Shown here piece by piece: positions 33,818-44,287 of a DNA stretch of 64,000 bases. The DNA comes from an uncultured Serinicoccus sp. (GTDB lineage: Bacteria; Actinomycetota; Actinomycetes; Actinomycetales; Dermatophilaceae). The first letter of the stretch is position 1; each line of letters opens with the position of its first letter. The position numbers and the translations under genes are program-made. The stretch lies in assembly GCF_947487915.1 (NCBI RefSeq), contig NZ_CANKYH010000002.1, positions 1 to 64,000 of the forward strand, given 5' to 3'. The notes under the pieces were generated by a model. That model worked only from the letters and a program-made list of their open reading frames with translations. It ran no database searches and was not told the origin of the DNA.

Positions 33818-35956
33818 GTGACCTCCCTGCTGCACCTGCGCGCCGCCGGCACCTCCCTCGTCCTCGACCTCGCCGACGACCTGCTCCCGGTGGTCCGCCA
33901 CTGGGGCGCCGACCTCGGTGACCTGGACGAGCAGGACCTCGCGGGGGTCACCACGGCCGGGCGGGTCGCCCGCGGCGACAGCCCGTTCGACCTCGCCGAC
34001 CAGGTCAGCCTGCTGCCCGAGCACGCCCGCGCCTGGCTCGGTCGCCCCGGGGTCGAGGGGTCGCGGCAGGGACGGGACTGGTCGCCCGCCTTCCGCACCC
34101 AGGGGCCCGCCGCGGTGTCGACGGCCCCGGACGGCACCCAGCGGGTCCGGGTCCGCGCGGCGGACGACACGGCATACCTCGCCGTCGTCCTCGAGCTCGA
34201 GCTGCACCCGGGCGGGCTGCTGCGCACCCGGGCCACCCTGACCAACACCGGCGAGGAGACGTACGACGTCGGTGCCGTCCGGGTCGCGCTGCCGGTGCCC
34301 GAGCGGGCCGGGGAGCTGCTGGACTTCGCCGGACGCCACACCATGGAGCGGGTGCCGCAGCGCCAGCCGTTCGACGTCGGCGTGCACAGCCGGGAGGTGC
34401 GCACCGGGCGCACCGGCCTGGACGCGGTGCACCTGCTGTGCGCGGGGGAGCCGGGCTTCGGCTTCGGGCACGGACAGGTCTGGGCGGTGCACCTGGGGTG
34501 GAGCGGCAACCAGACCACCTACGCCGAGCGGCTCTTCAACGGCTCGCGCGTCCTGGGGTCGGGGGAACGGCTCGAGCACGGCGAGGTGCGCCTGGGCGCA
34601 GGCGGGGAGCTGGCCACCCCGTGGCTGTATGCCGCGCACGGCACCGGGCTCGACGAGGTCGCCGGGCGCTTCCACGCCTGGCTGCGCAGCCGGCCGCACC
34701 ACCCCGACCGGCCCCGCCCGGTGACCCTGAACAACTGGGAGGCGACCTACTTCGACCACGACCTGGACCGGCTGACGGACCTCGTCGACCGGGGTGCGCG
34801 GGTGGGGGCCGAGCGGTTCGTGCTCGACGACGGGTGGTTCGGGGGGCGCCGGGACGACACGAGCAGCCTGGGCGACTGGGTGGTCTCGCCGGACGTGTGG
34901 CCGGACGGGCTGGACCCGCTGATCGAGCACGTGCACGCCGCCGGGATGGAGTTCGGCCTCTGGGTGGAGCCGGAGATGGTGAGCCTGGACTCCGACCTGG
35001 CGCGGGCGCACCCGGAGTGGATCTTCTCCGCCGGGGGCCGTCGCGGGCTGGAGTCGCGCCAGCAGCACGTGCTCGACCTGGGTCACGCGGGCGCCTACGC
35101 CCACGTCCGCGACCAGCTGCGGGCGCTCCTGGAGCGCTACGACATCGCCTACCTCAAGTGGGACCACAACCGTTACCTCAACGACGCCGGCCACACCCCG
35201 GGCGGGGAGCCGGGGGTGCGGGCGCACACGCTCGCGGTCTACCGGCTCATGGACGAGCTGCTGGCCGCCCACCCCGGCCTGGAGATCGAGTCCTGCTCGG
35301 CCGGCGGCGGTCGCGTCGACCTGGGGATCCTGGAGCGGACCGTGCGGGTGTGGGCCTCGGACTGCATCGACCCGCTGGAGCGGCAGCAGATCCAGCGCGG
35401 CACCATGCTCCTGCTGCCCCCCGAGCTCGTCGGCACGCACATCGCCTCGGGCCGCTCGCACACCACCGGCCGCCGCCACGACCTGGACTTCCGCGCCGGG
35501 ACGGCGCTGTGGGGCCACCTGGGGATCGAGTGGGACCTGGCCACCTGCACCGAGGCCGAGCTCGCCGAGCTGGCGGCGTGGGTCGACTTTCACCGCGCGC
35601 ACCGTGAGCTGCTGCATACCGGTCGGGTCGTCAACGGCGACCACCACGACGAGGTGACCTGGGTCCACGGGACGGTGGCGCAGGACCGGTCCGAGGCGCT
35701 CTACCAGATCGCCGCGCTGGCCCGGCCCGCCACCACCGGTCCGCACCGGGTGCGGCTGCCCGGCCTCGACCCGGACGCGCGCTACCGCGTGACCGTGGAG
35801 CGGCCCGGCCAGGAGCCGCTGCGCGCGGGCCCCGGGGTGGTGCCGTGGGCGGTGGACGGGGTCGTGCTCCCCGGCCGGGTGCTCGCCGAGGTGGGCCTGC
35901 CGATGCAGCCCCTGCACCCCGAGCACGGCCAGATCTGGCGCGCGGCCCGGGCGTAG
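33818..35956 (+). CDS. Alpha-galactosidase, GH36
   Basis: A 712-residue retaining alpha-galactosidase. The central TIM barrel carries the nucleophile Asp in YLKWDHNRYLN (about residue 448) and the acid/base Asp in VWASDCIDPLERQ (about residue 515), with the galactose-binding SCSAGGGRVD. An N-terminal beta-sandwich and a C-terminal beta domain complete the GH36 layout. No signal peptide is seen, so it acts on imported melibiose- or raffinose-type sugars. GTG 33818 is preferred to TTG 33764, which would add 18 atypical residues. It leads an operon with the alditol oxidase and galactokinase. Confidence 0.92.
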   Translation: MTSLLHLRAAGTSLVLDLADDLLPVVRHWGADLGDLDEQDLAGVTTAGRVARGDSPFDLADQVSLLPEHARAWLGRPGVEGSRQGRDWSPAFRTQGPAAVSTAPDGTQRVRVRAADDTAYLAVVLELELHPGGLLRTRATLTNTGEETYDVGAVRVALPVPERAGELLDFAGRHTMERVPQRQPFDVGVHSREVRTGRTGLDAVHLLCAGEPGFGFGHGQVWAVHLGWSGNQTTYAERLFNGSRVLGSGERLEHGEVRLGAGGELATPWLYAAHGTGLDEVAGRFHAWLRSRPHHPDRPRPVTLNNWEATYFDHDLDRLTDLVDRGARVGAERFVLDDGWFGGRRDDTSSLGDWVVSPDVWPDGLDPLIEHVHAAGMEFGLWVEPEMVSLDSDLARAHPEWIFSAGGRRGLESRQQHVLDLGHAGAYAHVRDQLRALLERYDIAYLKWDHNRYLNDAGHTPGGEPGVRAHTLAVYRLMDELLAAHPGLEIESCSAGGGRVDLGILERTVRVWASDCIDPLERQQIQRGTMLLLPPELVGTHIASGRSHTTGRRHDLDFRAGTALWGHLGIEWDLATCTEAELAELAAWVDFHRAHRELLHTGRVVNGDHHDEVTWVHGTVAQDRSEALYQIAALARPATTGPHRVRLPGLDPDARYRVTVERPGQEPLRAGPGVVPWAVDGVVLPGRVLAEVGLPMQPLHPEHGQIWRAARA

Positions 35957-35965
35957 GCTGAGCGG

Positions 35966-37233
35966 ATGGCACCAGCACCGGGACGGACCTGGGCCGGCAA
36001 CCTCGACTACTCGGCCGGTGAGCTGGTCGAGCCGACCAGCATCGGTCAGCTGGCCGAGGTCATGGCCGGGGCGCGGCGCGTCCGGGTCCTCGGTTCGCGG
36101 CACTCCTTCAACCGGGTCGCCGACACGACGGGCACCCTGGTCGGCCTGCGCCGGCTGCCGGCCGAGCTCGAGGTCGACGGCGAGCGACGCGTCGTGCGCG
36201 CAGGGGCGGGCCTGACCTACGGCGAGGTGGGGGCCCGGATCCAGGAGGAGGGGTGGGCGCTGCACGCCATGGCCTCGCTGCCGCACATCACCGTCGGGGG
36301 GGCGGTGGCGACCGGGTCCCACGGGTCGGGCGACGGCGCGGCGTCGCTGGCCGAGGGCGTCGCCGCCGTGGAGGTCGTCACCACCGGGGGAGAGCAGGTG
36401 CGGCTGGAGCGGGGGGACCCCGACTTCGGTGGCGCCGTGGTGTCGCTCGGCATGCTCGGCGCCGTCACCGTGGTGGAGCTGGAGGTCGAGCCCACCTACG
36501 ACGTGGCGCAGACCGTCTACGAGGGCCTGACCTGGGACCAGGTGGTGGAGGACCTCGACGCCGTCACCGGGCTGGGCACGAGCGTCTCGGTCTTCACCGA
36601 CTGGCGGGACCCGGACCGGACGACCCAGGTATGGGTGAAGGACCGGGTGGACGAGCCCCGGACCGGGTCCGGCGTCCCGGGTGTCGACGCCCTCGGGCTG
36701 CGGCCGGCAGACGGGCCGCGGCACATGATCCGGGGCGGGCGGCCCGAGCACTGCACGCAGCAGGGCGGCGTGCCCGGCCCCTGGCTGGACCGGCTGCCGC
36801 ACTTCCGGATGGGGTTCACCCCCTCGGCCGGCGAGGAGCTCCAGTCGGAGTGGCTGCTGCCGCGCCGCTCGGTCGGCCCGGCCCTCGAGCGGCTGCGGGG
36901 GATGGCGGGCGAGCTCGCCGGGCTGGCCCTGAGTGCGGAGATGCGCACCGTGTCGTGCGGCCGGCAGTGGCTCGACCCCGCGCAGGAGGACAGCGTCGCC
37001 TTCCACGTCACCTGGCGGCGGGACCAGCCCGCCGTCGAGGCACTCCTCCCGCGGATCGAGGAGGGGCTGGACCCGCTCGGGGCACGGCCGCACTGGGGCA
37101 AGCTCTTCGACGAACGCGCCCTGGCCGGACGCATCGAGGAGCTCTACCCGCAGCGGGGCCGGATGCTCGAGCTGGCGGCACGCATGGATCCGCGCGGGGC
37201 GCTGCGCAACGACTACCTGGAGAGGGTGGGACT

Positions 37234-37237
<4 letters not shown>
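35966..37237 (+). CDS. FAD-dependent alditol (xylitol/sorbitol) oxidase
   Basis: A 423-residue flavoprotein of the vanillyl-alcohol-oxidase family, close in length and pattern to Streptomyces AldO. The FAD-linking histidine is in VRVLGSRHSFNRVADT (His46). Further FAD contacts are in HITVGGAVATGSHGSG. AldO-type enzymes oxidise a terminal hydroxyl of alditols to the aldose with O2, releasing H2O2. It is flanked by alpha-galactosidase (nine bases upstream) and galactokinase (start overlapping its stop), which suggests galactitol or a related polyol as substrate. Confidence 0.87.
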
Positions 37238-38430
<1,193 letters not shown>

Positions 38431-38459
38431 CCCGACCCGATCCGGCCCGGCGGCATACC

Positions 38460-38711
38460 CACCGAGCGCCGTGAATGGTTGCCCCTGGTGCCACCGAGCG
38501 TCGTGAATGGTTGTCCCTGGGGCCACCGAGCGCCGTGAATGGTTTCTTCCGGCGTCCACCGGGCGCCGTGCTGGGTGGTGCGAGGACGACGTCCCGCCAC
38601 AGACGGTGCTCGGCAGGCGGTCTGCCATCCATGTGCGGCGCTCGGTGGGTGGTGTGCCAACCATTCGCGGCGCCCGGTGGGTGGTGTGCCAACCATTCGC
38701 GGCGCTCGGTC
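38460..38711. repeat. 32-bp repeats in two opposed blocks
   Basis: Four head-to-tail copies of a unit starting CACCGAGCGCCGTGAATGG begin at 38460, 38492, 38524 and 38557 (period 32-33; the fourth is degenerate). After about 50 bp of unrelated sequence come three copies in the opposite orientation (reading CCAACCATTCGCGGCGCTCG on the plus strand), whose ends fall at 38647, 38679 and 38711 (period 32). The blocks are imperfect inverted repeats of each other and fill the space between the convergent galK and ackA genes. No open frame in them looks like a gene. A G-rich tract (38713-38752) follows. Confidence 0.88.
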
Positions 38712-38752
38712 GGAGGGGAGGAGGGGGCAGAGGGGGGAGGGGGGAGGAGGGG

Positions 38753-40000
38753 TCAGGGGCGGGTGACCAGGGCGGCGGCCTGGCGGGCGATCTCCCACTC
38801 CTCGGCCGTCGGTATGACGTAGCCCGCGACCCGGCTGTCCGCGGTGGTGATGAGGGTCTCGCCGTCGGCGGCGGCGTTGGCGGGTGCGTCCAGGAGCACG
38901 CCGAACCCGGCCAGACGCTCCAGCACGGCCGCGCGCAGCTCGGCGTTGTTCTCGCCGACCCCCGCGGTGAAGACGAGGGCGTCGAGCCGGCCGAGCACGG
39001 CGGCGAAGGCCCCGACGTAGCGCAGCAGCCGGTGCACGACCACCTCGAAGGCCAGCACCGCCGCCGGGTCCCCGTCCGCCCGCCGGGCCATCACCCCGCG
39101 GAAGTCCGCGGAGCCGGTGAGCCCGAGCAGCCCCGACTCCCTCGAGAGCGCCCGCTCGACCTCCTCCGTCGACAGGCCGGCCACCCGTCCCAGGTGCCCG
39201 GCGACCCCGGGGTCGAGGTCGCCTGCGCGGGTCCCCATGACCAGCCCTTCGAGCGGGGTCATGCCCATGGAGGTGTCGACGCTGCGGCCACCGTCGATCG
39301 CCGTGGCGCTGGCCCCGTTGCCCAGGTGCAGCACGATGCTGCGCACGTCCGCCAGCGGGCGGCCCAGGAGCTCGGCGACCCGCCGGGAGACATAGGCGTG
39401 GGAGGTGCCGTGGAAGCCGTAGCGCCGCACCCGGTGCTCCTCGCGCCACTGCCGCGGCACGGCGTAGGTCGCGGCCGCCTCCGGCATGCCCTGGTGGAAG
39501 GCGGTGTCGAAGACCGCCACCTGCGGCACGTCGGGGAAGGCATCCTGCGTGGCGGCGATGCCGGCCAGGTTGCCGGGGTTGTGCAGCGGCGCCAGGGGTA
39601 CCAGGCGTTCGATCGTGGCGAGCACCTCCGGGGTGATGAGCGTGGGGTCGGCGAACTCCGCGCCGCCGTGGACGACCCGGTGGCCGACCGCCAGCAGGTC
39701 GACCTCGGCGAGGGTCGGCCCGTGCTCCTGGAAGGCGCGGGTCGCCAGCTCCAGCGCGGCCGCGTGGTCGGGGACGTCCAGCACCTGCTCGTGGGTCGTC
39801 CCGCCCACGGTGTGGCGCGCCACGCCGTCCCTCAGGCCGATGCGCTCCACCAGCCCCTTGGCCTGCGAGGCCCCGGTGTGGGGGTCGAGCAGCTCGTACT
39901 TCACCGACGAGGAGCCGGCGTTGACGACCAGCACGACCGGGTCGCCGCCCCCGGCGCCACTCCGGGCGCCCCTCCCGGCGCTGGCCGCGTCGCCGCTCAT
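38753..40000 (-). CDS. ackA: Acetate kinase
   Basis: A 415-residue ASKHA kinase interconverting acetyl phosphate and ADP with acetate and ATP. It opens with the phosphate loop VLVVNAGSSSVKYELLD after about 20 extra residues rich in Gly and Ala. Other signatures are VGHRVVHGG, RRYGFHGTSHAYVS with the catalytic His, and FTAGVGENNAELR. The ATG at 40000 overlaps the pta stop (ATGA), so the two enzymes of acetate metabolism are coupled. A later start within the Gly/Ala stretch (for instance near VVLVVNAG) cannot be excluded. Confidence 0.95.
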   Translation of the reverse strand: MSGDAASAGRGARSGAGGGDPVVLVVNAGSSSVKYELLDPHTGASQAKGLVERIGLRDGVARHTVGGTTHEQVLDVPDHAAALELATRAFQEHGPTLAEVDLLAVGHRVVHGGAEFADPTLITPEVLATIERLVPLAPLHNPGNLAGIAATQDAFPDVPQVAVFDTAFHQGMPEAAATYAVPRQWREEHRVRRYGFHGTSHAYVSRRVAELLGRPLADVRSIVLHLGNGASATAIDGGRSVDTSMGMTPLEGLVMGTRAGDLDPGVAGHLGRVAGLSTEEVERALSRESGLLGLTGSADFRGVMARRADGDPAAVLAFEVVVHRLLRYVGAFAAVLGRLDALVFTAGVGENNAELRAAVLERLAGFGVLLDAPANAAADGETLITTADSRVAGYVIPTAEEWEIARQAAALVTRP

Positions 40001-42090
40001 CGGTCCGCCCCCGCCTGGATCCCGGTGATGGCGACGGTGTTGATGATGTCGCGGACCGTCGCCCCCCGGGACAGGTCGTTGACCGGGGCGTTGAGGCCCT
40101 GCAGCACCGGCCCGACCGCCACCGCGGCGGCGCTGCGCTGCACCGCCTTGTAGGTGTTGTTGCCGGTGTTGAGGTCGGGGAAGACCAGCACGGTGGCCCG
40201 GCCGGCGACGGGGGAGTCCTGGAGCTTGGTGGCGGCGACGGCGGGGTCGACCGCGGCGTCGTACTGGATCGGCCCCTCGACCAGGAGCGAAGGCTCCCGC
40301 TCGCGGACCAGGTCGGTCGCCGCGCGCACCTTGTCGACGTCGGCACCGCTGCCCGACCCGCCGGTGCTGTAGGACAGCATCGCCACCCGTGGCTCGACGC
40401 CGAACTGGGCGGCCGTCGCGGCGGAGGAGATCGCGATGTCGGCGAGCTGCTCGGCGTCCGGGTCGGGGTTGATGGCGCAGTCGCCGTAGACGAGGACCTT
40501 GTCGGCCAGGCACATGAAGAAGACCGAGCTGACGACCGAGACGCCGGGGGAGGTGCGGATCACCTCCAGCGCCGGCCGGATGGTGTGCGCGGTGGTGGTG
40601 ATCGACCCGGACACCATGCCGTCGGCGCGCCCGGTCTTCACCATGAGGGTGCCGAAGTAGGCCGGGTCGGTGACGATGTCCTGCGCCTGCTCCAGGGTGA
40701 CGCCCTTGTGCGCCCGCAGCTCGGCATACGTCCGGGCGAACTCCTCGCGCCAGTCACTGGTGAGCGGGTCGACGACCTCGGCGGCGTCCAGGCGCAGGCC
40801 CAGAGCCGCGGCCCGCTCGCGCACCTGTGCCTCGTCACCCAGCAGCGTCAGCCGGGCGACCCCGCGGGCCAGGACGGTGTCGGCCGCCCGCAGGATGCGG
40901 TCCTCCCCGCCCTCCGGCAGCACGACGTGCGAACCCGTCTCCCGCGCGCGGGCCATGATCCCGTGCTCGAACATCAGCGGGGTCACCACGGCGGACCGTC
41001 GGTCGGCGTCGTCGCCGACGGGCAGCAGCCGGGTGATGTCGACGTGCTGCTGGGCCAGGGACCGGGCGTGCTCGATCTTGCGCTGCGAGCGGGGGGTGAT
41101 GCGCCCGACGACGTCGTGCATCGTCATCGCGGTGCGCATCGTCCCGCCCTCGCAGCCGATGATCGGCAGCTCCACCGCGAGGCCCTCGACGAGCCGGGAC
41201 ACCTGCTCGCTGGGCCGCAGGCCGCCGTTGAGGACGATCGCCCCGAGCGAGGGGAAGGTCGAGGAGCGGTGGGCGAGGATGGCGCCCAGCAGCACGTCCT
41301 CGCGGTCGCCGGGGCAGATGAGGACGTTGCCCTCGCGCAGCCGGTCCAGGACGTTGGGCATCGTCATGCCGGCGACGATGAGCCCGGTGGCCTCGCGCTC
41401 GAGCAGCGACTCGTCCCCGGCCCGGAGGATGCCGTCGGTCGCGGCCATGAGGTCGCCCACCGTGGGGGCGGCGAGCAGCGGGTCGGCGGGCATCGCGAGG
41501 ACGGCAGGGTCGCTCCCGGTGCCGGCCATCTGCTCGGCCACCGCGTCGCGGACCGCGGCGGACACCTCGTCGAGGTCGTCGTCGACCCGGTTGGCGAGGA
41601 CGCCCGCCACCGAGGCGTGCCGGCTGAGTGCCTCCTGCACGGCGACGGCGGCCGCGGTGGCCGTGTCCTCGACGCTGCGGCCCGCGGCGGGGATGATGAG
41701 CAGCATCGGCGCGCCGAGGTGCGCGGCGATCGCGGCGTTGGTGGAGAACTCGGTGGGCGCGGTGACCCCGGTGTAGTCCGAGCCGACGACGAGCACCCGC
41801 TCGTGCTCGGCGGCATACCGGTGGAAGCGGTCGACGATCTCGCCGATGGCCGCGTCGTGCCGGTGGTGAAGGTCGTCGTACGTCACGCCGACGGCGTCCT
41901 CGACGGTCGAGGCGGACGTCGACAGCGGGTGCAGCAGGTGCAGCAGCGGGTCCTGCTCCCGGTCCTGCACGACGGGACGGAAGACGCCGACCCGGCCGCC
42001 GAGGGCGCACAGCTGGGCGAGGAGCCCGACCGCCACCGCCGACTTGCCGGAGCGGGGCTCGGCGGACGCGACATACAGGGAGGTGCTCAC
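39997..42090 (-). CDS. pta: Phosphate acetyltransferase (long form with DRTGG domain)
   Basis: A 697-residue enzyme converting acetyl-CoA and phosphate to acetyl phosphate. Residues 1-220 form a P-loop, dethiobiotin-synthetase-like domain (SAEPRSGKSAVAVGLL). Residues about 225-340 form a DRTGG regulatory domain. The C-terminal half is the catalytic domain (MVSGSITTTAHTIRPALEVI, and MLSYSTGGSGSG). The start is uncertain: GTG 42090 gives the family-like VSTSLYVASAEP, while GTG 42108 would add six residues. The divergent class IV PLP enzyme begins 34 bp away. Confidence 0.94.
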   Translation of the reverse strand: MSTSLYVASAEPRSGKSAVAVGLLAQLCALGGRVGVFRPVVQDREQDPLLHLLHPLSTSASTVEDAVGVTYDDLHHRHDAAIGEIVDRFHRYAAEHERVLVVGSDYTGVTAPTEFSTNAAIAAHLGAPMLLIIPAAGRSVEDTATAAAVAVQEALSRHASVAGVLANRVDDDLDEVSAAVRDAVAEQMAGTGSDPAVLAMPADPLLAAPTVGDLMAATDGILRAGDESLLEREATGLIVAGMTMPNVLDRLREGNVLICPGDREDVLLGAILAHRSSTFPSLGAIVLNGGLRPSEQVSRLVEGLAVELPIIGCEGGTMRTAMTMHDVVGRITPRSQRKIEHARSLAQQHVDITRLLPVGDDADRRSAVVTPLMFEHGIMARARETGSHVVLPEGGEDRILRAADTVLARGVARLTLLGDEAQVRERAAALGLRLDAAEVVDPLTSDWREEFARTYAELRAHKGVTLEQAQDIVTDPAYFGTLMVKTGRADGMVSGSITTTAHTIRPALEVIRTSPGVSVVSSVFFMCLADKVLVYGDCAINPDPDAEQLADIAISSAATAAQFGVEPRVAMLSYSTGGSGSGADVDKVRAATDLVREREPSLLVEGPIQYDAAVDPAVAATKLQDSPVAGRATVLVFPDLNTGNNTYKAVQRSAAAVAVGPVLQGLNAPVNDLSRGATVRDIINTVAITGIQAGADR

Positions 42091-42124
42091 GGGTCCCACG
42101 ATAGCCACGCCTTACGCTGCGTCC

Positions 42125-43060
42125 ATGGACACGTCGAGCTCGCTGACCGCTGCTGGTGGACTCTCCGCGGTGCGGGTGTGGGTCGATGGCGCGCTCGTCG
42201 GGCCGGAGGGCTCGGTGCGGGCGCTGGACCACGGGATCACCGTCGGCGATGGAGTGTTCGAGACGTGCAAGGTGGTCGACGGGGAGGTCTTCGCGCTCAC
42301 CCGGCACCACGACCGCATGGACCGCTCGCTCGCGGCGCTCGGCCTGGAGCCCCTGGACCGCGACCGGATCGGGGAGGGGATCGCCGCGGTGCTCTCGCAG
42401 GGAGGTATGCCGTTCGGCCGGTTGCGCTACACCGTCACCGCCGGGCTCGGGCCGCTCGGCAGCGACCGGGTCCCGGGTGCGGCGACGTATGTCGTCACCG
42501 CGGTCGAGCAGGACCCCATCCCTGCGACGACCTCGGCGCTCGTGGTGCCGTGGGTCCGCAACGAGCGGGGGGCGCTGACCGGGGTGAAGTCGACGTCTTA
42601 CGCGGAGAACGTCGTGGCGCTGGCGGCGGCGAAGGCGCGCGGGCACTCCGAGGCGATCCTGGCCAACACCGCGGGGATGCTGTGCGAGGGGACCGGCACG
42701 AACGTCTTCGTCGTGACCGGCGACACCGTGCGCACCCCGGACCTCGGCTCCGGGCCGCTGGCCGGGGTCACCCGCGGGCTGGTCGTCGAGTGGCTGCGCG
42801 AGGACGGGGTCGAGGTGGTCGAGGAGCCGCTGCCGCTGTCGGCGCTGGCCGAGGCCGACGAGATCTGGCTGTCGAGCAGCATCCGCGACCTCACCGCGCT
42901 GCACCGGCTGGACGTGCACGACCCGGTGCTGCTGACCAGCGGGGAGGAGCTGGCCGTGCCCGGGCTGGCGCCCCGTGACCTGGGGGAACAGCCCGGCCCG
43001 ATGGCGCAGCGGGCCCTCCGCGTCTTCGCCGAGCGGGCGGCGCGGACCCTCGATCCTTGA
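42125..43060 (+). CDS. Class IV PLP enzyme (aminodeoxychorismate lyase-like)
   Basis: A 311-residue fold-type IV aminotransferase/lyase. The PLP lysine is in GALTGVKSTSYAENVVAL, and the phosphate-binding and substrate regions are DHGITVGDGVFETCKVV and MLCEGTGTNVFVV. Length and pattern fit 4-amino-4-deoxychorismate lyase (PabC, folate pathway) better than branched-chain aminotransferase, but D-amino-acid transaminase cannot be ruled out. It stands alone, divergent from pta. Confidence 0.8.
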   Translation: MDTSSSLTAAGGLSAVRVWVDGALVGPEGSVRALDHGITVGDGVFETCKVVDGEVFALTRHHDRMDRSLAALGLEPLDRDRIGEGIAAVLSQGGMPFGRLRYTVTAGLGPLGSDRVPGAATYVVTAVEQDPIPATTSALVVPWVRNERGALTGVKSTSYAENVVALAAAKARGHSEAILANTAGMLCEGTGTNVFVVTGDTVRTPDLGSGPLAGVTRGLVVEWLREDGVEVVEEPLPLSALAEADEIWLSSSIRDLTALHRLDVHDPVLLTSGEELAVPGLAPRDLGEQPGPMAQRALRVFAERAARTLDP

Positions 43061-43084
43061 CCCAACCTTGACGGAGACTTGACC

Positions 43085-43098
43085 TGTAAGCGGTTACA
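43085..43098 (+). promoter_or_regulatory. Palindrome TGTAAGCGGTTACA upstream of secreted protease
   Basis: TGTAA and TTACA arms flank GCGG, giving a 14-bp dyad 75 bp upstream of the protease start, in an AT-richer stretch that also holds two TTGAC elements (43068 and 43079). It looks like a regulator binding site over the promoter. The regulator is unknown. Confidence 0.45.
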
Positions 43099-43173
43099 AC
43101 TTCAGCGTGACGTGGCTACTTTCGAGAGAGGACGCCAGCGACGGCGTCCGTCCCTCTCACAAGGAGTAGACGT

Positions 43174-44088
43174 ATGCGTCCTGCTGGAAAGCGCACCCTG
43201 GCCCTCATCGGCACCGGCGCCGTGGCCCTGTCCATGGTCGGTGCCACCGGTGCGGGAGCCGCACCCGGCAACGGTGAGGGCGACGGTCAGGACCAGGCCG
43301 TGGCCAAGCACGCTGCAGCCTCCACGAGGTCGGCGCAGGCCGAGGTCCGGGCCTACTGGACCCCGGAGCGGATGAAGAACGCCATCCCGCGCGAGATGGC
43401 CAAGCCCGGCGGCAAGGGCAAGCCGGGCGGGTCGACGAGCTCGGCGCAGGCCGTGCGGGCGCCCGCCCAGGCCGAGCTCGGCAAGGTGTTCTTCACCCTC
43501 GGGGGCGCCAACTACGTGTGCTCCGGCACGGCGACCGACAGCGTCAACGGCGACGTGGTGACCACGGCCGGCCACTGCCTCAACGAGGGCCCGGGCGCCT
43601 ACGCCACGAACTTCGCCTTCGTCCCGGCCTACGACAACGGTGACCGGCCCTACGGCACCTGGGTGGCCGAGTCGCTCGTCGCCCCCGGGGCCTGGGTCAA
43701 CAGCGGCGACTTCAACCACGACGTGGGCTTCGCCGTCATGGCCGAGCAGGGTGGCCAGAGCCTGACCGACGTCACCGGCGACTACCCGATCGCCTTCAAC
43801 CAGGGCTACGGCCTCGCCTTCGACGCCTTCGGCTACCCGGCCGCCAACCCCTACGACGGTCAGGAGCTGTGGCGCTGCTCCGGAGTCGCCGGGCAAGACA
43901 CCCGGGGCACCACCGATCACCGGCTGCCGTGCTCGATGACCGGGGGCTCCAGCGGCGGCGGCTGGATCACCGGAGGCGTGCTGAACTCGGTGAACTCCTT
44001 CGGCTACCAAGGGGAGAGGGACGTCATGTACGGCCCCTACTTCGGTGACGTCGAGCAGCAGGTCTACACCGCCGCCAGCACCAGCTGA
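43174..44088 (+). CDS. Secreted trypsin-like serine protease
   Basis: A 304-residue exported protease. A signal peptide (RTLALIGTGAVALSMVGATG) ends near residue 30 (GAGAA-PG). Residues 31-100 look like a pro-region. The triad is His134 in VTTAGHCL, Asp183 in NHDVGFAV and Ser260 in MTGGSSGGGW. Two cysteine pairs (Cys116/135 and Cys235/253) could form disulfides. It is probably an extracellular nutrient-scavenging protease. It ends 62 bp before tRNA-Val and is the last gene before the putative nitrate island. Confidence 0.88.
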   Translation: MRPAGKRTLALIGTGAVALSMVGATGAGAAPGNGEGDGQDQAVAKHAAASTRSAQAEVRAYWTPERMKNAIPREMAKPGGKGKPGGSTSSAQAVRAPAQAELGKVFFTLGGANYVCSGTATDSVNGDVVTTAGHCLNEGPGAYATNFAFVPAYDNGDRPYGTWVAESLVAPGAWVNSGDFNHDVGFAVMAEQGGQSLTDVTGDYPIAFNQGYGLAFDAFGYPAANPYDGQELWRCSGVAGQDTRGTTDHRLPCSMTGGSSGGGWITGGVLNSVNSFGYQGERDVMYGPYFGDVEQQVYTAASTS

Positions 44089-44150
44089 GGCGATTTCGCC
44101 GCTCGGGCACGGGGAGGTTAGACTGCCTCCTCGTGCCCGCGGGCACGTCC

Positions 44151-44224
44151 GGACGTGTAGCTCAGTTGGTTAGAGCGTTCGCTTCACACGCGAGAGGTCA
44201 GGGGTTCGAGTCCCTTCACGTCCA
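44151..44224 (+). tRNA. tRNA-Val (anticodon CAC)
   Basis: All arms fold: acceptor GGACGTG/CACGTCC, D arm GCTCAGTTGGTTAGAGC, anticodon stem TTCGC/GCGAG around loop TTCACAC (anticodon CAC, reading GTG), and T arm AGGGGTTCGAGTCCCTT. The discriminator base is A; CCA is not encoded in full. Its last 20 bases, with the two following, are duplicated with two mismatches at 63583-63604, so it is the likely integration target of the region to the right. Confidence 0.95.
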
Positions 44225-44246
44225 CCTCACTTCTGACGAGCCACGA

Positions 44247-44287
44247 GGCCCCTGGCCTGCGAATACGCAGGTCTGGGGTCTTTTTTT
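44247..44287 (+). terminator. Terminator after tRNA-Val
   Basis: A hairpin with a 6-bp perfect top (CCTGCG/CGCAGG), a four-base AATA loop and a G/C-rich lower stem (CCCC/GGGG) is followed by seven T (44281-44287). This is the clearest rho-independent terminator in the window and ends the tRNA transcript. Confidence 0.85.

Noticed and set aside
38460..38711. Repeat array considered as CRISPR
   Set aside because: Units abut with no spacers, the array changes orientation in the middle, and no cas genes are near.
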